DNA of 64,000 nt from Asparagopsis taxiformis (lineage: Eukaryota; Rhodophyta; Florideophyceae; Bonnemaisoniales; Bonnemaisoniaceae). Location: NCBI GenBank assembly GCA_030407315.1, contig JALQPE010001900.1:85773-149772 (forward strand). Reading direction: 5' to 3'. The notes under the pieces are model-generated. The model was not told where the DNA came from, did no database searches, and saw nothing but the letters and a program-made list of their open reading frames with translations. A program made the position numbers and the translations under genes. This document shows, piece after piece, positions 9,401 to 18,698 of this stretch (position 1 is its first letter; the number at the start of each line of letters is the position of its first letter).

Positions 9401-10866
9401 TTTCAGAGAATGGAACAACAATGTTGACGTGGAATCACAAGTGTGAACAGCTGGAGGTACGGCTCGTGCGTGACATGTCCGAGCGCATCGATCGCGTCAT
9501 TTTGAGTTCCAGAATCCCCGTTTATAACAATCCCCAGTGGCCTGAATCGTTGGCTATCTCAAACAATCTGAATTTCGTTGCATATTCTTGTTTCAAAAGC
9601 TGTGTTGTTTACATCGTTGACCCGTGGATTGGGAAACTATTACGTACACTCACTGCTCTTGAGGAATGGGCGTTGTCGTTGACACCAGACGAACAGGATG
9701 CTCCATCGAATCCTTCGAGTCACCGGAACTCGAAAAGTACGGCACGAGCCGGGCCTAATCGGGTAATTGAGCTACTGTCGTTCAGTTCAGACGGTAATGT
9801 GATTTCAGCTTCGGCAACTGCCGAAACATACTCAAATGACGAGAATACGACAACTGTCGAGACAAAGTCTGTGTCTTGGAATTTATCGTCGGGACAGCCC
9901 GGAGACAAAACACATCCGGACGGCGATAGTACCGCAGTGAGTAGCACAGCAAATCCTCGCTTAGTCTGCAATGCGCAGTTTAATGGATGGTCCTTCCTTT
10001 TTTCACGAAATGTCAAATACGTGCACGGCCGATCGCCTTTCACCATAGCCACCGTGGAGGATAATATTCGTGGAGCCCATTATATCGCTGATACATCCCG
10101 ATTACACTTTTTAACAAAGCGGAATGGTATGTGCTACATCGATCTAATTGCTGACGACACACATCTCCCGCCGCGCAATCCTCCTCCTCTTCCACTCCTC
10201 CCCGAGCCTTTTCCGTCCCCATCACAGAACAAAACCACAAATTCTGGACCTGAAGAAGTCTACGACGTCTTCATAAGTCATGCCGGCCCCGACAAATTAT
10301 TCATTGCCGAGCCGTTGTTCGACGCACTTGTCGCAAATGGTCTCAAAGTATTCTTCGACAAGAGGGAACTACATCCCGGGCAGAATGCTCCTCAGAAAAT
10401 GGACGGTGCAATGGAGACGGCAAGGATAGCAGTCGTGATTCTATCACCGCAATTCGCTGGTCGCCCATGGACCATGAAGGAATTGCTGTGTTTCCTACGA
10501 CGCTTCAGGAGTGCTGGTGAAAGGGGCGTGATTATCATCCCTGTGTTCTATCGATTAACGCTGGAAGATTGTAGAAATGCACTGATGATCACGGATGAAG
10601 ATGGGAACAAAGTGCTGATGACAGAGGAATTTCTGCAACGAATGGCGGAGAACAGCGAGTACGGGATCGCAGACGTTGTGCAGGGTCTTCGTGAAATGAG
10701 GGGGATTACAGGAATTGAAAATTTTGAAAATGCGACAAACGAAGACGGGAGCGAGGCTGCGGAGAAGCGGAAGACGTTTATCGGAAGGATTGTAGAGGCA
10801 GTGATGATGGCGATGGGACGCATAAAAACGGGGAACCTTGCGGGTCCAAGTAGAGCGACGAGCTGA
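6460..10866 (+). CDS. NB-ARC / WD40 / C-terminal TIR protein (APAF-1-like NLR)
   Basis: This is one uninterrupted frame of 1468 codons. I chose the ATG at 6460 because it sits in ACCATGG and because upstream frame is Pro/Ser-rich leader without an ATG. Residues 1-100 are Pro/Ser/Thr-rich and probably disordered. The NB-ARC ATPase has a P-loop GMGGAGKTT at 137-145, Walker B LLIFDDVWD with Asp228/Asp229, a KVLTSTRN sensor block at 257-264, GLPLA at 324-328 and an MHD-like LHD at 458-460. About residues 670-960 give seven WD40-type blades, with WD dipeptides at 828, 871 and 957, and at least three degenerate blades follow. The TIR domain (from 1265) has YDVFISH, a K-R-E-L-H-P-G BB-loop and W-T-M-K-E with Glu1341 in the NADase position. 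In this family ATP-driven oligomerisation activates the effector domain, so a role in immunity or regulated cell death is inferred. A cytosolic location is likely, since no signal peptide or membrane segment is seen. Confidence 0.93.
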   Translation: MDHFFSQPDHPVPNSARSNTVTPPSDPVPTSDHAHQTTSDPPAVADSARTESHPPTQPPSSSSFYPVSHPAPPLLHSTPVSSPAQPSRTPQPTVFYVPRNSRQIVLDFSNDSPTPESKAKHALLSDDPNNNAIALVGMGGAGKTTILRALGRHTDVWQRFPDGVWFIELGHDAKVQRLFDQLEQIVADAFPDFLPKFAELTAKDNTHSNMMEKLVDLLNLKRFLLIFDDVWDLDPTVYKLVDITCKGVQEMDGGSCKVLTSTRNEAIGRVPTHDVSIAVSPGDMRMETCIAILCKYAGIDSTRLVSWSSGNRDALDSIIDLCAGLPLALSVAGSGMQEVIGRCTDVSGPNAIVQYWESLKRSNVELRVAESESRHGGLDAAIQTSLVSLERVWKGTDMTVGEMFRSFCIVEKQMCIPLCVIERAWGVEDALARVRMFSRHSLASLDEDEGGLVKGIRLHDLVHDVCVEMAGGKEGVRGWHCQLVDRYRGSLRTSQGVAEDVEVGEAGASTESEGDEWWELKEDKYMSDNLVRHLLGAGRVSAALKLLTDYRWVEKVNTDEEQAPFQKVIAELELVRRHLEEEEKTEAGRRIVRDLDVVTRAMGLCMVPYCVKNRKECTFQLFGRLRDVVSESGLVERVLCSIEKYAKRPWARCGSGVLESGRSSLRRVLELEGYGGCICVRGGGEEVIVGGENGKVWVFDGRDGGLKTTLVGDEDSKIAAVFFDRISGLIYSCNRRGQVIIWEEEKKLRSMQAELEDEEEWIECMQVLPSSKKLVLGTGKGRLMVMDAMSGRAVGTVSAHGFCVTSLAIGGSETAMVSGSLDGTIRAWDTTGFEDSRIVFEGHTDSVKSVALSADGSLLAAGMWDEIVRIWDMQCGEQLWMSPDGHDNFVYCVLFSDDERFLYSAGSRETSVWRVRKGGRDVTLAHTLRNSNTFIRSLCLGDGPELFRMIGDRVEVWDARQFDSSSESVDKFLPGVSRFGVSENGTTMLTWNHKCEQLEVRLVRDMSERIDRVILSSRIPVYNNPQWPESLAISNNLNFVAYSCFKSCVVYIVDPWIGKLLRTLTALEEWALSLTPDEQDAPSNPSSHRNSKSTARAGPNRVIELLSFSSDGNVISASATAETYSNDENTTTVETKSVSWNLSSGQPGDKTHPDGDSTAVSSTANPRLVCNAQFNGWSFLFSRNVKYVHGRSPFTIATVEDNIRGAHYIADTSRLHFLTKRNGMCYIDLIADDTHLPPRNPPPLPLLPEPFPSPSQNKTTNSGPEEVYDVFISHAGPDKLFIAEPLFDALVANGLKVFFDKRELHPGQNAPQKMDGAMETARIAVVILSPQFAGRPWTMKELLCFLRRFRSAGERGVIIIPVFYRLTLEDCRNALMITDEDGNKVLMTEEFLQRMAENSEYGIADVVQGLREMRGITGIENFENATNEDGSEAAEKRKTFIGRIVEAVMMAMGRIKTGNLAGPSRATS

Positions 10867-13559
10867 AGATATTTTACAGTAAAAAGTATTCTGGGAGGTC
10901 GCTGTGTGTATCGGTCTATGTAGAGTATGTGTTCAGCGTGATTGGCAGCATATACAGATCTATTGACAACGACAGATAGTCAATGATGTCATGTGGAGGA
11001 GTGGTAGAGTGGATGTTGGTGCACTCAACTCAAGACGTGTTCCCACAGTTGCAACCACGAGCATTCCACCATCGTTACGCAACGGCGAATCCAACGCTGT
11101 CGGGTTCATGACAATCGCAATACAACACGTGAAACGACGTCAATTCCACTGAAGCATGCGTTTCCTCTCGAGGATACACTTTCATTTCACCTGCTATCAC
11201 GAGGGGTTCCGAGTCGTTCGCTATCTACTCCAATATATGCGCCATCGGTGGAAAACCCAGATTGCGATCCGTCAACGCGCCCGATGCTGACAATTTCAAA
11301 GGCGCAATGATTTCTGGAACGACCGGCAGGATGGTAGAGTACAGAAGAGGGGACAAGCTGAGGACAGCACAGTCGCTGAGTAGTGCGCGGTGTGGCAGGA
11401 ACGGAGAGTGATTGGAGATATTGCCACGGAGGTGGGGCATATGAAATATGTGGATGAAATGAGGGACGTCCTATTGGAGCGGCGGGGAAATGACGAGCCT
11501 GTTGGTCGTAGTACTGCGCAATAGTCAGAAATTATAGAGTGGCAAGATAAAGTGGTGATCGAGAATATTTCAAGCAAGAACAATGCGCAGGGAACAAGGC
11601 CTGTCATGGGCTGGCAGGTTTCCCGGACGCAGAGGCATTGGTGGCACTGGCAACGTATGTGATCGTGTTGTCGGCAAAAGTTGTCGTCAGGTTTATTGAC
11701 ATACGTATGGAACTGTCAAAAGGTCGTGCCGATGGTACATGGTTCGTGAAACGGATACCACTTTCAAGTCTAGTCGCGTCTGAGTGAACAGGTACATGCC
11801 AGATCCAATTTCACAACAACATTCGTGCGGAGGTTGTTCAAGACTCGTCGATGTCAGCGAACAGAGGTCACGATGTTGCACGCATACGGGAAACGAGAAA
11901 TCAACAGCGCTCCATGGAGCATCACGCGCCTCTTGGTCAGCCACCCGTGCCCGCAGCAGTTACTGACGCCACGCATGCGCATCGGTAATCAATGTGCCGC
12001 CCATCTCGACAGCACGCTTCTTCACCCACGGCGACTGCAAACGCTCAACGCCGACTAGTTACATTTTCTCGCCACGCGGACATGCTACCCATCGTCGCGC
12101 GTGCTGTATCGGCATGGCAACCCACGAGCTAATAGACACCGCACAATGTAGTTGTGTGCCGCTATGTCGAACAAGGAAATCGCGCGTTAATGGCATTCGG
12201 CGACGGCCTGTTCAAACGCGTCTTGTCCTCTGATAGGTCTGTTGGGGTTTCAATTCGCGCGCGATACAGCTATGCAGAAGATGGACGGCGCGCAATAAAA
12301 ACGGCCGGCGTCCGGCGATGCAAGTCGTCAAGTCATGATGCGTCGGTCATGGATGATTGGATGCGCTGATTGCGTGGCGATGACGGGATGTTGATGCGAG
12401 CGTCGGGTGCTGCATTGGCGGTGAGGTTGTGACTCGAACATCGGGTCTTGATTCGGACAGAGCTGTGTCTGTTACTGCTGAGCGGGTTCGGTTTGGGTTG
12501 TGTGGCGCCGGATGGCAAGCGGTGTTGGGACAGCTGTCAGGAATTGTGGAGATCGGAGATCGAATTGAGAAAACGGTTCATTTCTGTGCGTTGCTGGTGA
12601 CACCCGATTGGTTGGGGCGACTGAGATTGTCCAATCCGCCAATGGAAACGCGACAAGTCTGTCTTTGAGAAGATGGTGTATTGCTGCATCGGGAGCGGTG
12701 GACAAGGGGTGGTGCGCGCTGACATGAGCGTCTGCGGGATGTTTGGCAGGGGAATATTCAATCTGGAAAGTGAAATAGGAGTAGAGGACATTTCGTGATG
12801 ATGCTGTGTCGCAAGATATGTTTCCGTCTATTAGCATTGCGTGGAAGCTGATATGTGTATGTTTCGATTTAGCATCTGTGCGGCATGCGGGATGTTCATG
12901 CTGGCGGAGTAATATTGTCGCGAGACAGTCTAGTATCCAAAGTTTGAGAATAGCGAATAGGACACAGAGTTGGAGAATGCGTTCACCTGATTGGGTGCTG
13001 CGAGGTGAAAGATGAGCATGGTGCACAAGGGAGCGAACATAACGCGTTTGTCGGGACGGTTGAGGACACGATTGTAGAAGCCAGGATGCGGCTGAGAAGC
13101 GGTGTAGCTGCCGATCCGTTTTCTTACCTCACAAGTGGATTTGTTGATGTAATGTGACAAGCGGTGATAACCGCAAATCGTCAAAGGCGCACGCAATTGC
13201 GAGGTACAGCGATCGCACGTGATCCAACCCTATCGTGTGCGCTACGGTGTGCAATCGGTCCGCTGCCCCAGCCGACCCCATCAACATGTAGTGCCATTCA
13301 CAACGCGTAGCAGAACAGTGCTCTCGGTCGACGCGTTCGTCTTCAAGTTGTCAGAAACGATGCTTGGCCAGATTATTGCCTTCTCCTTGAACGGATGTAC
13401 GCATACAAATGCAGCTAGTGAACGTGAACCGAGGTGAGGGGATGTGCAACGCTGTCTAGTTCAAGGAGCTTGTCCCTGCGCAAACTACACTAGCGAGAGA
13501 TGGGTGTTGCATACCCGACATTCATCCGTAGGATGCAGAGATCCTACCATAGGAGAGCG
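10867..13559. other. Intergenic region between the two NLR copies
   Basis: I find no supportable gene. The frames present (for example minus strand 13026-12472) are low-complexity or lack recognisable features, and compete with frames on the other strand. There is no LTR, no tRNA-like block and no alignment to the duplicated NLR units. Confidence 0.5.
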
Positions 13560-14995
13560 AAAGGTATCAATGGTGCAATTGGAATTTCGCAGAGCATGAA
13601 AGCAACACAAATCATGGATGACGCTCGATAATCCCAGTTCTGCACACCATCTCATACAATCACCACTGCTGTCGCCTCACACGCTGTGTCAGACTCGCGG
13701 GCAGAACGCAAGCAAACCACAACTGCAAACGATGGGTCAATATGCGCGTGCAGTCACACGATGAACATTCACCCCTATTGCAGCGCTATTTCAAAGCACG
13801 AGACGATGGAATTTGCGTGCAGAGTCTGGTGCTGTTGCTGCAGAGCAGTAGAAGCGAAGTGCGACTCGATCAGCTGACGGATGCCGTCGGGAGTGCATGC
13901 AAGTCGCGCGATGCAAACGCAGATATCGAATGCGACATGTCGCAATGTTTCGGATGCGATTCAAGGGGATTTGGCGTGGTCGGCAGCGCCAGCGTCACGT
14001 GTGCAACAAGCGGAAGGCGACTCTACAGATCGACGACTTGATCTCGGCTGGTGGCAGAGTATTCGCAACGTGAAAATGGTGGAGTTTGTGGGTGGATGAT
14101 TGCCGTTCGTCCGAGTAGAATACTTCAAACTAGACGAGTACACTACTCTTCGCAATTGGCGACAGTGTACTATGCGATACACTGTGAACCATGCAACGTG
14201 AAGCAGTGTACAATAACTGTAGTTGCGGTGTACTTTCCGAATGATACATGGACAACTTCGCGACACATCCAATAGAAACATAGAATATTCAATCTCCGCA
14301 AACGGCTTATGCACACGTGGACGGCTCCCGACACTTCTCATAGGCGCATCAGCCCGAATTGGAGCCAAGATACTTTACAATACTCCCATAGATTTCAGCG
14401 CCTCCTCCCTCATCTACACCTGTACATTCAGTGGCGGCGAAGCGTCATCCCGCTCTCAACCCTCTAGCTCTCTCAGCCTTTCATCTCAATCCATCCTCTT
14501 TCGCTCCGCTATTCCGCTCTCCCCACAAAAATCGCAGCAACAAAGCGTAACACCGCAACTTGCCAGCGCCACATCACACACCACGCGTCCACTTCTCGAC
14601 TCACAACTTTTCCGCGCTCTTACAGTCCATACGTCCACTGTCCATCGCCTCTATTCTCCCTTACCTTGCCTTTCCGTCCGTGCCATTCACCTCGCCGACT
14701 AACAATCTTCTCCCAACTGGTTTCCTCGTCTTTTCATCTCGATCCATACGCTTACGTTCGGCTACTTCGGCCTCCAAACCACCGTCGCACAACACCGCGT
14801 CGCGCAGCGTAGCGCCGCACCTCATAATCATCACACCACGTACCACTCGTCCACTTCTTGACCCGAATCTCTTCCGCGCTCTTACAATCCATATACCCAC
14901 TGCCCACCACGTCCATCCTTGTCTCTCCGTCTGTACTCTTCAGCTCTCCGACTAACAATCTTCTCTGTCTTCCCTCTGCACACACTTCTTGCACC
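13560..14995 (+). repeat. Second copy of the NLR upstream/leader region
   Basis: This aligns with 5030-6459 but is more diverged far from the gene than near it. It carries the same GGTGTACTTTCCG / ATGATACATGGAC block and again imperfect tandem leader units (about 14570-14980) with ACTCTTCAGCTCTCC-type and CTCCGACTAACAATC blocks. The closest 60 bases before the start codon are almost identical to copy 1, so promoter and leader were copied along with the gene. Confidence 0.6.
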
Positions 14996-15408
14996 ATGGG
15001 TCATTTCTTCTCTCAACCAGACTACCCCGTTCCCAACTCTGCCCGCTCTAACACCCTCACTCCACCGTCCCATCCTGTCCCTGCATCTGACCACGCCCAT
15101 CAAACTCACTCCACCCAGTGTCCCGCCCATCTCACTCGCTTCCCCATTCGACTCCCGCCTCGTCTCCCGCCCAACCATCACGCACCCCACAGCCCGCTGT
15201 CTTCTACGTCCCCCGAAACTCCCGCCAGATTGTCCTAGACTTCTCCAATGATTCGCCCACTCCAGAAAGCAAGGCCAAGCACGCACTCCTGTCCGATGAC
15301 CCAAACAATAACGCCATAGCTCTCGTCGGCATGGGTGGCGCAGGCAAAACAACCATCCTGCGCGCCCTCGGCAGACATACAGATGGAGCAGTGGGGAACT
15401 GCGTGTAG
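14996..15408 (+). pseudogene. Broken 5' part of the second NLR copy (tail plus P-loop)
   Basis: The start codon context ACCATGGG and the first codons (MGHFFSQPD) match copy 1. The Pro/Ser-rich tail has suffered deletions that shift the frame: the ATG frame ends at 15238, while the P-loop (GMGGAGKTT) lies in another frame ending at 15408. The P-loop segment itself is nearly identical to copy 1. Directly after GRHTD the DNA joins to sequence matching position 7542 of copy 1, a deletion equivalent to 6926-7541 (616 bp, not a multiple of three). Walker B, the sensor block and GLPLA are therefore gone. The start ATG cannot lead into the downstream WD40-TIR frame without frameshifts or splicing. 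Confidence 0.85.
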
Positions 15409-15494
15409 CGGAGAGTGGGAGTAGACACGTGGGGCTGGATGCAGCTATCCAGGCGAGCTTGGAGTCGCTGGAGAGAGGGTGGAAGGGAACAGAT

Positions 15495-18400
15495 ATGACG
15501 GTAGGGGAGATGTTCCGATCGTTTTGCATAGTGGAAAAGCAGATGTGTATTCCATTGTGTGTGATCGAAAGAGCGTGGGGCGTTGAAGATGCGCTCGCAA
15601 GGGCGAGAATGTTTTCGAGACACAGTCTAGCATCACTGGATGAAGATGAGGGAGGGCTAGTGAAGGGGATCCGACTTCATGATCTTGTTCACGATGTGTG
15701 TGTAGAAATGGCAGGAGGGAAGGAGGGAGTACGAGGGTGGCATTGCCAGCTCGTGGATCGGTACCGGGGATCACTACGGACAAGTCAAGGAGTTGCTGAA
15801 GATGTAGAAGTGGGTGAAGCAGGAGCGAGTACCGAGAGTGAAGGAGATGAATGGTGGGAACTGAAGGAGGACAAGTACATGAGCGACAACTTGGTGCGAC
15901 ACCTGCTCGGAGCTGGGCGGGTGAGTGCGGCGCTCAAGTTGTTGACGGATTATCGGTGGATCGAGAAGACGAATAGGGATGAAGAGCGAGCACCGTTCCA
16001 GAAGGTCATGAGCGAGCTTGAACGGCTACGAAGGCATCTAGAAGAAGAGAAGACGGAAGCTGGAAGAATAATAGTCTGCGATCTGGACGTTGTCACAAGA
16101 GCAATGGAGCGTTGTATGGTGCCATATTGTGTGAAGAACCGAGAAGAATGTACGTTTCAGCTATTTGGGCGACTGCGCGATATTGTGAGCGAGAGCGGGG
16201 TAGCGGAGCGAACGGTATGTAGTATTGAGAGATATGCGGAGCGGCCTTGGGCTCGTTGTGGGCCTGGGGTGCTAGATAGCGGGAGGAGTTCGTTGCGACG
16301 TGTACTGGAGCTGGAAGGTCGCGGACGATGTATGCTTGTGAGGGGTGGAGGGGAAGAAGTGATTGTGGGAGGGGAGAAAGGGCACGTATGGGTGTTGGAC
16401 GCTCGGAATGGGAGGGCGAAGACGACTCTAATGGATCACGAGGGCTGCTCCATTACGACCGTAGACGTAGACCGCACTTCAGGGCTGATGTATTCATGCG
16501 ATTTTACCGGGCAAGTGACGATATGGAAAGATGAGAAGAAATTGCGATCGATGCAAGCTGAAGTAGAAGACGAAGAAGAGTGGATCGAATGCATGCAAGT
16601 ATTACCATCGTCGAAGAAAGTGGTTCTAGGTACTACTAAAGGACGACTATTAGTGATGGATGCAACCAGCGCGAATTTGCTTCGGGCTGCTCCCGCGCAT
16701 GGCGATATCGTGTCTTCGCTGGCAATCGGAGGAAGCGAAGATGTGATGGTGTCTGGATCACAGGATGGAACGATCCGTGTGTGGGACCCGGCAAGTTTCG
16801 AACACAACGGCACTGTGTTCGAGGGGCACACAGATTGGGTGACCAGCTTGGCGTTGAGCGCTGATGGGAGACTACTGGCATCCGGATCGGAGGACGGAAG
16901 CGCTCGTTTGTGGGACGTGCAGAGTGGCGAGCAACTATGGTCGTCACCAGACGGACATCACAGTTGGGTGAAATGTGTCCTGTTGAGTGGCGATGGAAGC
17001 TTGTTGTATTCTGCAGGCCCCGGGCAAACGAGTGTATGGCGGGTGAGCAACGGCGGTCGTGCCGTGACCCTGGTGCTCACTCTGCCCAACCCGTCGCCGG
17101 AGGGTGTCGAATCGCTCCGTCTGGGGAGCGATTCGCAACTGTTCACGCTGGGTGGGAATCGGGTGCAAGTTTTCAACTCGCGATTAATAGACTTTCGCGC
17201 GCAGCACAACGCCAAATTTTTGCCAAACGTGGAAACTTTTGGGGTTTCCGACGATGGCGCAACAATGTTGACGTTCAATGTGCGGTCGAAATCGATGGAT
17301 ATACGCAACGTGTGCGACGTGTCAGAGCGCGTCGATCGTTGCGTGGCAAATTTCAAAATTGCCGCCGGGTTTTGGCCGCGTACACTGGCGGTGGCTAACA
17401 GCCGGCAAGTCGTCGCGCATTCATGTTATAACAGCTGCGTGGTGTTCGTCCTCGACGGGCGCGAGGGTACTGTTCTGCAGTCATTCTCTGGTCTTGAGAA
17501 ATGGGCTCTGTCGTTGGCATCTGATGAGCGGCATGTCTCGTCGAATGTTTCGACTTCCGGCGCCTCGAGTCGGACAACACGACCTGGACTGGTGCGGGAT
17601 ATTGGAATAATATCGTTCAGTTCAGATGGTGAGGTTATTTCAGCTTTCGCAGCCGCGAAAACAAACCCGCTGGACGGGAATCCAACCGCCGTCTATACAA
17701 AGTCTATGTCCTGGAATGTATCTTCAGGAGAGTCCATGGACTATGTACAACAAGACCTCGATAACACCGCAACGAGTAGTACCGCAACTACTCGCTTGGT
17801 CTGTAACAAAGAGTTTAACGGATGGTCCTTCCGTTTTCCACCACATGTGAAATACGAGCACCACCGATCGCCTTTCACCATAGCCACCGTAGAAGACTAT
17901 GTGCATGGAGCCCATTACGTTGCTGATACATCCCGGTTACACCTTTCAACGGAAAGGGGTATGGTCTACGTCGATCTTGTCACCGACAACACCCACCTCC
18001 CGCCACGTAATGCACCCTCTCTCCCACTTCCCCAACGAAACCCACTCGCATCACAAGGCACAATCACATACCCCAAAGTAGATGAAGTGTACGACGTGTT
18101 CATCAGCCACGCCGACACTGACAAATTCACCATCGCCCTGCGGTTGTACAAGCTCCTCGTCGCGCTTGGTTTCAAGGTGTTTCTAGACCGGGCAGAGCTG
18201 CGGCCTGGGCAGAATGCACCCGAGAAGATGATCAAGGCGATGCGAAGAGCGAAGATTGCAGTTGTAATACTGTCGCCCGAGTATGCGGCACGGAAATGGA
18301 CTCTGAAAGAGCTGATGTGCTTCTTAGAGCGGTTCCGTGCCGGCGACGAGAGAGAGATCATCATCATTCCGGTGTTCTATCGATTGACACTGGATGACTG

Positions 18401-18698
18401 CAGAGATGAAAATTCGCTGTTCGGCATCGTGAACGACGATGGAGAAAATGTGTTTGTAGCAGAAGGGTTCCTGAAATGGATGTCGAAGCAGCAGGAGCTG
18501 ACCGTCGAGGAGGTACTGAAGGGACTACAATCGCTGAGGGGTGTCACTGGTATCGAGAACGAGGCTAAAGTCACAAATAGAGTAGAAGATAAGTCGGCGC
18601 AAATGAAATTCGCCGCGAAGATCCAAGACGCCGTCGTAGAGGCGATGGATCGCTATGAAAGTAAGCAGGCTACTGGTCCCTGTCGCGCGCAGGGATGA
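15495..18698 (+). CDS. WD40-TIR protein, NB-ARC-deleted paralogue
   Basis: The frame is open from 15429 (GTG); the first ATG is at 15495, giving 1067 residues. It starts within the winged-helix part of the NB-ARC region, keeps the MHD-like LHD block, the seven WD40 blades with further degenerate blades, and a complete TIR (YDVFISH from about residue 865, W-T-L-K-E with Glu939). It is nearly identical to copy 1 up to the LLTDYRW block (about 15955) and clearly more diverged afterwards. The long frame without stops in the WD40-TIR part, despite that divergence, argues that it was coding for long after the duplication. The NB-ARC loss looks recent. It may be a pseudogene, a TIR-only partner using an internal start, or a copy awaiting repair by conversion. 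Confidence 0.7.
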   Translation: MTVGEMFRSFCIVEKQMCIPLCVIERAWGVEDALARARMFSRHSLASLDEDEGGLVKGIRLHDLVHDVCVEMAGGKEGVRGWHCQLVDRYRGSLRTSQGVAEDVEVGEAGASTESEGDEWWELKEDKYMSDNLVRHLLGAGRVSAALKLLTDYRWIEKTNRDEERAPFQKVMSELERLRRHLEEEKTEAGRIIVCDLDVVTRAMERCMVPYCVKNREECTFQLFGRLRDIVSESGVAERTVCSIERYAERPWARCGPGVLDSGRSSLRRVLELEGRGRCMLVRGGGEEVIVGGEKGHVWVLDARNGRAKTTLMDHEGCSITTVDVDRTSGLMYSCDFTGQVTIWKDEKKLRSMQAEVEDEEEWIECMQVLPSSKKVVLGTTKGRLLVMDATSANLLRAAPAHGDIVSSLAIGGSEDVMVSGSQDGTIRVWDPASFEHNGTVFEGHTDWVTSLALSADGRLLASGSEDGSARLWDVQSGEQLWSSPDGHHSWVKCVLLSGDGSLLYSAGPGQTSVWRVSNGGRAVTLVLTLPNPSPEGVESLRLGSDSQLFTLGGNRVQVFNSRLIDFRAQHNAKFLPNVETFGVSDDGATMLTFNVRSKSMDIRNVCDVSERVDRCVANFKIAAGFWPRTLAVANSRQVVAHSCYNSCVVFVLDGREGTVLQSFSGLEKWALSLASDERHVSSNVSTSGASSRTTRPGLVRDIGIISFSSDGEVISAFAAAKTNPLDGNPTAVYTKSMSWNVSSGESMDYVQQDLDNTATSSTATTRLVCNKEFNGWSFRFPPHVKYEHHRSPFTIATVEDYVHGAHYVADTSRLHLSTERGMVYVDLVTDNTHLPPRNAPSLPLPQRNPLASQGTITYPKVDEVYDVFISHADTDKFTIALRLYKLLVALGFKVFLDRAELRPGQNAPEKMIKAMRRAKIAVVILSPEYAARKWTLKELMCFLERFRAGDEREIIIIPVFYRLTLDDCRDENSLFGIVNDDGENVFVAEGFLKWMSKQQELTVEEVLKGLQSLRGVTGIENEAKVTNRVEDKSAQMKFAAKIQDAVVEAMDRYESKQATGPCRAQG

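Noticed and set aside
12472..13026. 184-codon minus-strand frame between the NLR copies
   Set aside because: Composition is His/Ser/Pro-rich without domain signal, and shorter frames overlap it on both strands.
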